A DNA stretch of 52,540 nucleotides from Maribacter sp. (GTDB lineage: Bacteria; Bacteroidota; Bacteroidia; Flavobacteriales; Flavobacteriaceae). Each line of letters begins with the position of its first letter. The first letter of the stretch is position 1. This document shows, one piece after another, positions 46,113 to 52,540 of the stretch. The DNA is taken from the NCBI GenBank assembly GCA_020629415.1, contig JAHDDL010000001.1, forward strand, positions 123,699 to 176,238, read 5' to 3'. Below the pieces are notes generated by a model. It ran no database searches and was not told where the DNA came from. It worked only from the letters and a program-made list of their open reading frames with translations. Both the position numbers and the translations under genes were made by a program.

Positions 46113-46199
46113 ATGGATAGTTACATCATCACTTTAGGAACTTACCTTATTTTAATGTTATTTTTTAAAGTATTTTTTGCTGTTGCAGGTAAAGAATAA
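46113..46199 (+). CDS. 28-residue membrane micro-protein
   Basis: An ATG at 46113 opens 28 codons ending in TAA at 46197-46199. The peptide has a polar start (MDSYIITLG), one hydrophobic helix (TYLILMLFFKVFFAVAG) and ends KE, a plausible single-span membrane peptide. It lies downstream of the 21-bp-period repeats and a -7-like box, and 33 bp upstream of the 5-FCL gene. A regulated small protein or leader peptide is possible. No homologue recognised. Confidence 0.45.
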   Translation: MDSYIITLGTYLILMLFFKVFFAVAGKE

Positions 46200-46232
46200 T
46201 TTAAAATATAAGTATGTTAAATTCACTTCACT

Positions 46233-46802
46233 ATGTTGAAGAAAGATTTACGTATAAAATATATTAAACTTCGTAGTTCCCTAAAACCCTCTCAAATATC
46301 TTCTGAAAGTATAGTAATCGCAAATTCAGTTTTGCAATTACCAATATGGAATTATCTATATTTTCATATTTACCTTCCTATAGAACAAAAATCTGAAATA
46401 GATACAGAAGGTATTATTTCAGTGCTTTTAGGTTTGGATAAAAATGTTATAGTTCCCAAAATTATTTCAGACACTGCCTTAGAACATTATTTACTTACAG
46501 ATAATACCAAATTCATCAACAACAGTCTAAATATACCTGAACCTGTAGATGGTATTACAATAGAACCGCATAAAATAGATGTTGTTTTTATTCCTCTTTT
46601 AGCTTTTGACAAGCAAGGAAATAGAATAGGATATGGAAAAGGTTATTATGACCGTTTTTTAAACGAATGTAAAGATGACGTAATAAAAATAGGTCTTTCT
46701 TTTTTTGAAGCTGAAGATAGCATAGAAGACGTAGATAGTACAGACATACCATTAGACTACTGTATTACACCTAAAAAAATCTATTCTTTTAAAACTTCTT
46801 GA
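46233..46802 (+). CDS. 5-formyltetrahydrofolate cyclo-ligase
   Basis: 189 residues, full length. It converts 5-formyl-THF to 5,10-methenyl-THF with ATP, recycling an inhibitory folate. The N-terminal MLKKDLRIKYIKLRSSL helix, YLPIEQKSEIDTEGI, and the signature GNRIGYGKGYYDRFL near residue 135 (Mg-ATP/folate site) identify the family. The C-terminus PLDYCITPKKIY is also typical. It is preceded by the micro-protein and the tandem-repeat region, and its 3' end overlaps the convergent lspA gene by 22 bp. Confidence 0.94.
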   Translation: MLKKDLRIKYIKLRSSLKPSQISSESIVIANSVLQLPIWNYLYFHIYLPIEQKSEIDTEGIISVLLGLDKNVIVPKIISDTALEHYLLTDNTKFINNSLNIPEPVDGITIEPHKIDVVFIPLLAFDKQGNRIGYGKGYYDRFLNECKDDVIKIGLSFFEAEDSIEDVDSTDIPLDYCITPKKIYSFKTS

Positions 46803-47452
46803 TTCTCTAAAATCTCATTGTCATTAGTTGACAACTCTTCTTCTTTGTTGAAAGCTCTTTTATTAAAAACCAACAATATACCAACACCTGTACTTATTGC
46901 CGTATCGGCAATATTGAATACAGGTTCAAAAAATCTAAAATTTTGACCGCCCACCATAGGCATCCAAGTTGGCCATGTAGAATCTACCATAGGAAAATAT
47001 AACATATCCACTACTTTACCATAAAACAACTTACCATAAGGCTCATCAGAAAATAACGTTGCTACCTCATTATAACTTTCATTGAATATTGCCCCGTAAA
47101 AAACAGAATCTAGAATATTACCCAAGGCTCCGGCAAAAATTAGGGACACTGCCCAAATTAAGGTATTTGATGCTTTCTTTTTAATAACATCAAAAAGCCA
47201 ATACCCAATACCAAAAATTGCAAACAACCTAAATACGGTCAATACCAACTTTCCTATATCATCGGATATAGGTAATACGTCGCTTAGTTTTGCACCCCAA
47301 GCAGCACCTTCATTTTCAATAAATAAAATTTTAAACCAGCTAAATACCTCAACCGACTCACCCAATACGAAATTGGTTTTTATATAAATCTTACTCCATT
47401 GATCAATTATTAAAATCAATAAAATAAATAGGACAGACTTTTTAATGTTCAT
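46781..47452 (-). CDS. lspA: Lipoprotein signal peptidase (signal peptidase II)
   Basis: 223 residues, longer than proteobacterial LspA (about 160-170). It cleaves prolipoproteins before the lipidated Cys, and would process the several lipoproteins in this window. Four transmembrane helices are visible. The catalytic Asp pair is Asp115 in GNILDSVFYG and Asp183 in FNIADTAI. IENEGAAWG corresponds to the conserved NxGAAFG region. The extra length is mostly an insert between the Asp motifs (about 121-172), exposed on the periplasmic side, plus a charged C-terminal tail. This insert is seen in Bacteroidota members. It overlaps 5-FCL convergently. Confidence 0.94.
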   Translation of the reverse strand: MNIKKSVLFILLILIIDQWSKIYIKTNFVLGESVEVFSWFKILFIENEGAAWGAKLSDVLPISDDIGKLVLTVFRLFAIFGIGYWLFDVIKKKASNTLIWAVSLIFAGALGNILDSVFYGAIFNESYNEVATLFSDEPYGKLFYGKVVDMLYFPMVDSTWPTWMPMVGGQNFRFFEPVFNIADTAISTGVGILLVFNKRAFNKEEELSTNDNEILENQEVLKE

Positions 47453-47485
47453 GGGCTTTCATCAATGAGCGCAAAAATATAAATA

Positions 47486-48106
47486 TTATTCGGTTTTAAA
47501 GAGATCAATATTTCCGGTTACGGTCTGTAGTTTTAAAGATGAATTTCCTTTTGGTATTTTATTGGAGGAAACTACCCCATATTTACTTATGGCATCAATA
47601 GTAGCCCCTGTGGAATACACCTTAATATTACCACTTTGCGTTTTTATCTCCGCGTTGGCAATTATGTTGTTCAGCATACAGTTGCCATCTGCTAGAGATA
47701 CCTGCAAATCTTTATACGCACCATCTAAAGCTACTCTGGTATTTGTGCCAAAAATTTCTAAATTCTTATAAGATGGCAAGGTTAACCGTAGCGCAATAGA
47801 AATTACCTTATGGGCACTGAGTTTATCATTGGGGTTTTTAAAATTTGGTGCAAAGGCCGTATCCACAATAAGTGTATTACCGTTCGTTGAAACTTCTAGC
47901 TCTAAATCTTTGCTATACTCCCCTTCCATTTCAGCCTCAATGCTAACCCTGTTACTATTGCCCGTATGAATCTCTACTATGAAGCAATTAGTAGCATCTA
48001 CCTGAATTAGACCAATGTTATCCGCCAATACATTTTTATACACCTTCTTTTGGGCACATAACCCAAAAGAAAGCAGAAGCATAATATATAATAGGGAACC
48101 TTTCAA
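47486..48106 (-). CDS. Secreted DUF4097-like beta-repeat protein
   Basis: 206 residues with a signal peptide (about 1-18, ending LCAQ). The mature part is a regular beta pattern in short turns (LRLTLPSYKNLEIFGTNTRVAL, read as two strands; LQVSLADGNCMLNNI; AEIKTQSGNIKVYSTG; LKLQTVTGNIDLF), matching the DUF4097/adhesin-like beta-solenoid proteins. Role unknown; possibly envelope-associated. It lies between lspA and the DksA-like gene, but a terminator separates it from the latter, so it probably has its own promoter and may be co-transcribed with lspA (33 bp gap). Confidence 0.75.
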   Translation of the reverse strand: MKGSLLYIMLLLSFGLCAQKKVYKNVLADNIGLIQVDATNCFIVEIHTGNSNRVSIEAEMEGEYSKDLELEVSTNGNTLIVDTAFAPNFKNPNDKLSAHKVISIALRLTLPSYKNLEIFGTNTRVALDGAYKDLQVSLADGNCMLNNIIANAEIKTQSGNIKVYSTGATIDAISKYGVVSSNKIPKGNSSLKLQTVTGNIDLFKTE

Positions 48107-48120
48107 TTAAAGACTATTAA

Positions 48121-48142
48121 AAAACGCCCCTAGAGGCGTTTT
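48121..48142 (-). terminator. Intrinsic terminator of the ileS-dksA-like unit
   Basis: On the minus strand AAAACGCC pairs with GGCGTTTT across a 6-nt loop and is followed by T residues. It begins 3 bp after the stop of the DksA-like gene, separating it from the DUF4097-like gene. Confidence 0.8.
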
Positions 48143-48144
48143 AA

Positions 48145-48528
48145 TTATGATTGCATATTCTTAGCTTCAATACTTAAAGTAGCATGTGGAACAAGTTTCA
48201 ATCGCTCTTTATTAATCAACTTTCCTGTTACACGACATATACCAAATGTCTTGTTTTCTATACGTAACATTGCATTTTTAAGATCACGAATAAACTTTTC
48301 TTGCCTAATAGCCAATTGGGTATTTGCCTCTTTGCTCATAGTTTCAGAACCTTCTTCAAAAGCTTTAAAGGTAGGAGACGTATCATCCGTACCATTATTA
48401 CCATCGTTCATATAAGCACTTTTCAAAAGCTCTAAATGGCTTTTGGCCTTTTCTATCTTTTCTTCTATCAATACTTTGAATTCTGCCAAATCTTTGTCAG
48501 AATACCTCACTTTTAAATCTTCTGCCAT
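48145..48528 (-). CDS. TraR/DksA family RNA polymerase-binding protein without the full zinc finger
   Basis: 127 residues. A long N-terminal coiled coil (about 11-95) and a C-terminal globular part give the DksA/TraR layout; these proteins bind the RNA polymerase secondary channel and modulate promoters, often with ppGpp. The DksA zinc finger has four Cys with spacing CxxC-x17-CxxC. Here the first is Cys98 in FGICRVTGKLI, and the other three positions read Thr101, Ser119 and Ala122. The structural context (ERLKLVPHATLS) is kept. I infer a zinc-independent member, as found in other Bacteroidota. It starts 3 bp after the ileS stop, forming one unit. Confidence 0.9.
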   Translation of the reverse strand: MAEDLKVRYSDKDLAEFKVLIEEKIEKAKSHLELLKSAYMNDGNNGTDDTSPTFKAFEEGSETMSKEANTQLAIRQEKFIRDLKNAMLRIENKTFGICRVTGKLINKERLKLVPHATLSIEAKNMQS

Positions 48529-48531
48529 ACT

Positions 48532-51500
48532 TTAATATTTTTCAATAAACAATTTAGTCTTTACCTCATCAAAAGCAATATCCATGCCCTTATTCAAGTT
48601 TTCTACAAAATTTAGTTTAGCCGTTAATGTTTCTGTTTTAATATAATCTAAATTGTTTTCTACAGCAACTTCAACAAAACCATCTTTCAATATTTCAATT
48701 GCAATTTTATCCGTTACTTCAAAACCAGAATCTTTTCTAATGTTCTGAATTCTATTTACCAACTCTCTTGCAACACCTTCATTTCTTAACTCTTCATTAA
48801 TCGTTACATCTAAAGCAACGGTTAATTTACCAGAGGTAGCAACCATCCAACCTTCAATATCCTGAGAAGAGATCTCTACATCCTGTAACTGTAAAGTAAT
48901 ACTTTTATTTTCTAATTGGATTGTTAATTCGCCATCCTGCTCAATTTTTTGGATATCATTCTGATCAAAACCATTGACAATTTGAGCAATCTGCTTCATT
49001 TCTTTACCAAATTTAGGACCTAAAGTCTTGAAATTAGGCTTAATACGTTTTACCAATATACCAGAAGCATCATCTAACAACTGAATTTCCTTAACGTTAA
49101 CTTCAGATTTAATTAATTCTGAAACCGCTTCAATTTCTTCCCTGTCCTTATCATCAAATACAGGAATCATAATTTTCTGTAATGGTTGACGCACTTTTAT
49201 CTTTTCTTTCTGACGAATAGATAATACCAAAGATGATATTACCTGTGCCTTATGCATCTTCACTTCTAAGCTTTCATCAATAAGTGACTCATCTGCCACA
49301 GGGAAATCTGCTAAATGCACACTTTCAAAACCATCCTTTACGGTAGCTTTATTTAAATCTAAATATAAACGATCCATAAAAAACGGTGCAATAGGCGCTG
49401 AAAGTTTAGCCACTACATCTAAACAGGTATAGAGGGTTTGATATGCCGCTATTTTATCTGTAGCATACTCTCCTTTCCAAAAACGTCTTCTACACAAACG
49501 TACATACCAATTACTAAGGTTCTCTTGAACGAATTCTGATATTGCCCTAGCAGCACGTGTAGGCTCATATTCCTCATATGCGGTATCTACAATTTTTATC
49601 AACGAATTCAACTCGGAAAGAATCCAGCGATCAATCTCTGTACGCTCTGCCATTGGCACATCTGCCTCTGCATATGTAAATTTATCCAAGTTGGCATATA
49701 GACCAAAAAAAGAATACGTATTATATAAAGTTCCGAAGAACTTACGCTTGACCTCCACTATACCTTCAGTATCAAATTTCAGGTTATCCCAAGGGTTGGC
49801 ATTACTGATCATGTACCATCTTGTAGCATCGGCCCCATGCTCGTTCATCGTTTCAAAAGGATCTACGGCATTACCTAATCGCTTAGACATTTTTTTACCT
49901 TCCTTATCTAACACCAGCCCGTTGGATACTACATTTTTATAAGCAACAGAATCAAAAACCATAGTTGCAATTGCATGCAGGGTATAGAACCAACCACGAG
50001 TTTGATCAACCCCTTCTGCAATGAAATCGGCAGGAAACGTTTTCCCTTCATCTATTAAATCTTTATTCTCAAATGGATAATGCCATTGTGCATAGGGCAT
50101 AGAACCACTATCAAACCAAACATCAATTAAATCGCTTTCACGTTTCATTGGTTTTCCTGATGCGGATACTAAAGTAATCTGATCAACTATATTCTTATGT
50201 AAATCTATTTTATCATAGTTATCATCGGACATATCGTTTACAACAAAGTCTGCATATATATCCTTTTCCATAACTCCTGCCTCAACTGCTTTTGCCATTT
50301 CTGACTTCAGCTCAGCTACGGAACCTATGATAATTTCTTCTTTACCATCTTCTGTTCTCCAGATCGGCAATGGAATACCCCAATAACGTGACCTAGAAAG
50401 GTTCCAATCATTTGCATTTGCCAACCAATTACCAAATCTACCTTCACCAGTTGCTTTTGGCTTCCAGTTGATCGTTTGGTTCAGACCGAACATTTTATCC
50501 TTTACATCCGTCACTTTAATGAACCAAGAATCTAAAGGATAATATAATATGGGCTTATCCGTACGCCAGCAGTTAGGGTAACTGTGTACATACTTCTCTA
50601 CCTTAAAGGCCTTATTTTCTTCTTTTAGTTTAATGGCAATTTCAACATCTATTGAACGTTCGGGCGCTTTACCATCTTCATAATATTCGTTCTTTACGTA
50701 CTTACCGCCCAATTCTTTCAACTCTGGCCTAAACTTACCTTGTAAGTCAACAAGGGGCACTAAGTTGGCATTTTCATCTAGCACCAACATTGGCGGTATT
50801 TCAGGAACCGCCTGCTTTGCTACAAAAGCATCATCTGCACCAAAAGTAGGCGCGGTATGAACAATACCCGTACCATCTTCAGTGGTAACAAAATCTCCTG
50901 CAATAATTCTAAAAGCATTTTCTGCGTTTTCATATGGCAATACATAATCCAATAACTGCTCATATCTTATTTCCAATAAATCTTTTCCCTTAAATTCCTT
51001 TACAACGTAGTAAGGTATTTTTTTATCGCCAGATTTATACTCCAACAATGCCGACTTCTCTGTTACCTCCGTGAACTTACCTGAGAATTGTTTACCTACC
51101 AAATTCTTGGCAAGCACTACATTCATTGGCTCAAAAGTGTACTGATTATAAGACTCTACAAGCACGTAGTCAATTTTTGGTCCTACGGTCAATGCCGTGT
51201 TGGAAGGTAATGTCCAAGGTGTTGTCGTCCAGGCCAAAAAGTATATCGTTCCTTCATTCTGCAAGAAATCCGGCAAGGTTTCTTCTACGGCTTTAAACTG
51301 AGCGGTCACCGTAGTATCCGTTACATCTTGGTATGTACCTGGTTGGTTTAGCTCATGCGAGCTTAAACCTGTCCCTGCCTTAGGGGAATATGGTTGTATA
51401 GTATATCCTTTATAAATTAAATTTTTAGAATAGATTTGTTTTAACAACCACCATACCGTCTCCATATATTTGGATTTGTAAGTGATATAAGGGTCTTCCA

Positions 51501-51930
51501 TATCTACCCAATAGCCAACTTGTTCGGTCATTGAATTCCAAACATCTGTATATCTCATTACCGCTTTTTTACAGGCGGCATTATATTCTTCAACAGAAAT
51601 TTTAACTCCAATATCTTCTTTTGTAATACCCAATTCCTTTTCAACACCCAATTCTATTGGAAGACCATGAGTATCCCAACCAGCTTTACGCTTAACTTGA
51701 TAACCCTTCATGGTTTTATATCTTGGAAAGATATCCTTAATGGTTCTAGCCATTACGTGGTGAATACCCGGCATACCATTTGCCGAAGGCGGACCCTCAT
51801 AGAAAACATAGCTGTCTTTACCCTCACGAGTAGCGATGCTTTTTTCAAAAATGGCATTTTTTGACCAGTAGTCAAGTATTTCTTCTGCGACCTTTGGTAA
51901 ATTCAATCCTTGATATTCTGTGAACTTCAT
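48532..51930 (-). CDS. ileS: Isoleucine-tRNA ligase, eukaryote-like length, variant HIGH motif
   Basis: 1132 residues, as in the longer IleRS2/eukaryotic-like type rather than the about 930-residue E. coli type. It charges tRNA-Ile and edits valine. Class I features are GPPSANGMPGIHHVMART at the N-terminus, the editing (CP1) domain in about 190-450 (WTTTPWTLPSN), and KMSKRLGN near residue 680. The C-terminal anticodon region (about 720-1132) is extended and lacks the terminal zinc finger of type 1. The HIGH motif reads Gly55-Ile56-His57-His58, i.e. positions 1 and 3 exchanged relative to HxGH. It has its own -7 box at 51965-51972. Confidence 0.96.
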   Translation of the reverse strand: MKFTEYQGLNLPKVAEEILDYWSKNAIFEKSIATREGKDSYVFYEGPPSANGMPGIHHVMARTIKDIFPRYKTMKGYQVKRKAGWDTHGLPIELGVEKELGITKEDIGVKISVEEYNAACKKAVMRYTDVWNSMTEQVGYWVDMEDPYITYKSKYMETVWWLLKQIYSKNLIYKGYTIQPYSPKAGTGLSSHELNQPGTYQDVTDTTVTAQFKAVEETLPDFLQNEGTIYFLAWTTTPWTLPSNTALTVGPKIDYVLVESYNQYTFEPMNVVLAKNLVGKQFSGKFTEVTEKSALLEYKSGDKKIPYYVVKEFKGKDLLEIRYEQLLDYVLPYENAENAFRIIAGDFVTTEDGTGIVHTAPTFGADDAFVAKQAVPEIPPMLVLDENANLVPLVDLQGKFRPELKELGGKYVKNEYYEDGKAPERSIDVEIAIKLKEENKAFKVEKYVHSYPNCWRTDKPILYYPLDSWFIKVTDVKDKMFGLNQTINWKPKATGEGRFGNWLANANDWNLSRSRYWGIPLPIWRTEDGKEEIIIGSVAELKSEMAKAVEAGVMEKDIYADFVVNDMSDDNYDKIDLHKNIVDQITLVSASGKPMKRESDLIDVWFDSGSMPYAQWHYPFENKDLIDEGKTFPADFIAEGVDQTRGWFYTLHAIATMVFDSVAYKNVVSNGLVLDKEGKKMSKRLGNAVDPFETMNEHGADATRWYMISNANPWDNLKFDTEGIVEVKRKFFGTLYNTYSFFGLYANLDKFTYAEADVPMAERTEIDRWILSELNSLIKIVDTAYEEYEPTRAARAISEFVQENLSNWYVRLCRRRFWKGEYATDKIAAYQTLYTCLDVVAKLSAPIAPFFMDRLYLDLNKATVKDGFESVHLADFPVADESLIDESLEVKMHKAQVISSLVLSIRQKEKIKVRQPLQKIMIPVFDDKDREEIEAVSELIKSEVNVKEIQLLDDASGILVKRIKPNFKTLGPKFGKEMKQIAQIVNGFDQNDIQKIEQDGELTIQLENKSITLQLQDVEISSQDIEGWMVATSGKLTVALDVTINEELRNEGVARELVNRIQNIRKDSGFEVTDKIAIEILKDGFVEVAVENNLDYIKTETLTAKLNFVENLNKGMDIAFDEVKTKLFIEKY

Positions 51931-51964
51931 ACGAAATGCTTATGGTACTAGGTTTAAAAGGCTG

Positions 51965-51972
51965 CAAAATTA
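51965..51972 (-). promoter_or_regulatory. -7 promoter element of ileS
   Basis: TAATTTTG on the minus strand matches TAnnTTTG exactly, 34 bp upstream of the ileS ATG. No convincing -33 TTG is at the expected distance. No T-box-like structure was recognised in the leader. Confidence 0.4.
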
Positions 51973-52119
51973 TAAAATTTTGATCAAAAAGGAGCTTATT
52001 GACCGTACTGAAATACCTATAAATCACGTATTAATAAATTTATCATGCTCTTAAACATCCAAAAGTTAAAATTCTACGTATATTACCACGGAACAATTAA
52101 CCATTTAACGTTTATACAA

Positions 52120-52540
52120 ATGAAAAAAGTAATTTTAGGATCATTAGCAATTTTAGCACTTAGTATGTCTATTTCTTGTAGAGATGCTGCCGACAAAGCA
52201 AAATCTGCAACTGAAGAAGCCGGTGCCGCATTAGAAAATGCAGGTGAAGAGTTAAAAGAAGCTGGTAAAGATTTAGAAGAGGCTGGCGAAGGTGCAATGG
52301 ACGCTGCTAAAGAAGCAAGCGAAAATGCAATGGATGCTGCTGAAGATGCTGCCGAGACAGTAAAAGAAGCTGGGCAAAATGGTATTGATGCCGCTAAAAA
52401 AGCTGGTGAAGATACAATGGACGCTGCCAAGAAAGCTGGCCAAGATGGTGTTGACGCTGCAAAAGAAGCTGGTAACAACGTAAAAGATGCTGCCAATGAT
52501 GCGGCTGACAAAGCAGCTCAAAAAGCTGAAGACGTAAAAA
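52120..52540 (+). CDS. Alanine-rich LEA-like repeat lipoprotein, truncated at the window end
   Basis: An ATG at 52120 opens a frame with no stop before the window end (140 codons visible). The signal peptide ends in lipobox SISC with Cys20. The mature part consists almost wholly of Ala, Lys, Asp, Glu and Gly in an amphipathic-helix pattern with an 11-residue period (DAAKKAGEDTM, DAAKKAGQDGV, DAAKEAGNNVK). This resembles group 3 LEA and YtxH/apolipoprotein-like proteins, which can protect membranes or proteins under desiccation or salt stress. The role here is inference. Antisense frames over it are low-complexity shadows. Confidence 0.8.
   Translation, partial: MKKVILGSLAILALSMSISCRDAADKAKSATEEAGAALENAGEELKEAGKDLEEAGEGAMDAAKEASENAMDAAEDAAETVKEAGQNGIDAAKKAGEDTMDAAKKAGQDGVDAAKEAGNNVKDAANDAADKAAQKAEDVK
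52300..52518 (+). repeat. 33-bp in-frame repeats encoding 11-residue LEA-like motifs
   Basis: Units begin with GAYGCYGC-like sequence at 52300, 52333, 52387, 52420, 52453 and 52486. Neighbouring units are 33 bp apart except for a 54-bp step at 52333-52387. They encode DAAKxAGxD-type 11-mers. The period matches one amphipathic-helix repeat and could allow copy-number change. Confidence 0.6.

Noticed and set aside
45742..46232. 6S RNA next to the 5-FCL gene, as in proteobacterial ssrS-ygfA
   Set aside because: The gap shows tandem repeats and a micro-frame but no long, near-complementary arms as expected for 6S RNA.
52083..52511. 142-codon Ala/Ser-rich minus-strand frame at the window end
   Set aside because: It is the low-complexity antisense of the LEA-like repeat lipoprotein. 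The plus-strand frame has a lipobox and a coherent 11-residue period, which the antisense lacks.
1..52540. tRNA, rRNA, CRISPR arrays, insertion sequences and prophage
   Set aside because: No cloverleaf-like segment, conserved rRNA stretch, regularly spaced repeat array, transposase or phage structural gene was seen on either strand by eye. A covariance-model tRNA search could still find something I missed.

Overview
This 52.5 kb window is a chromosomal segment of a low-GC member of the Flavobacteriaceae (Bacteroidota). I infer this from the protein families present (DUF4270, DUF5689, carboxypeptidase-regulatory TonB receptors, Big_5 lipoproteins, patatin-barrel proteins), from start regions that mostly lack Shine-Dalgarno motifs, and from several promoters with the Bacteroidota -7 element TAnnTTTG. 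Gene content resembles marine genera such as Maribacter or Zobellia, but the genus cannot be fixed from this sequence. No rRNA, tRNA, CRISPR array, insertion sequence or prophage is visible. The window looks like core genome with a few accessory surface systems.

Layout. 0-7.9 kb (minus strand): start of a truncated lipoprotein, a TonB-dependent receptor, glmS, a DUF4270 lipoprotein with calcium-binding-type repeats, and a degenerate half-length GT5 (glycogen-synthase-like) protein. 8.0-13.0 kb (plus): panC-panD, an LPG-synthase-like membrane protein, an esterase-fold protein without its serine nucleophile, a micro-protein, and radA. 13.0-24.6 kb: mixed strands, with an aldo/keto reductase, exodeoxyribonuclease III, a small beta-barrel protein, a second TonB receptor, glyS, a membrane-anchored coiled-coil protein, comF, a Big_5 lipoprotein, an omega-amidase-type nitrilase and an ankyrin protein. 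24.7-27.9 kb (plus): a multi-PAS histidine kinase followed by two paralogous single-domain response regulators.

27.9-36.5 kb holds the most interesting block. It contains an OB-like (DUF5689) plus lamin-tail (LTD) lipoprotein, a TonB receptor, a divergent secreted EEP-family nuclease, and after a small membrane gene a second receptor of the same subfamily. OB, LTD and EEP modules are fused in known extracellular nucleases of the ExeM type. Here they are split over two genes and coupled to an outer-membrane transporter, which suggests a surface DNA or phosphate scavenging system.

36.6-45.7 kb (minus): a tight DUF3108-tryptophan 2,3-dioxygenase-M23 peptidase-pgi operon, a likely small RNA or 3'-UTR element, and uvrC overlapping a patatin/POTRA/beta-barrel gene (type Vd-like). 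45.7-52.5 kb: an upstream region with 21-bp-period tandem repeats, a 28-residue membrane peptide and 5-formyl-THF cyclo-ligase; then lspA, a DUF4097-like protein, a zinc-less DksA/TraR-like regulator and ileS on the minus strand. The IleRS carries an inverted HIGH motif (GIHH), a variant tied to mupirocin insensitivity. The window ends inside an alanine-rich, LEA-like 11-mer repeat lipoprotein on the plus strand.
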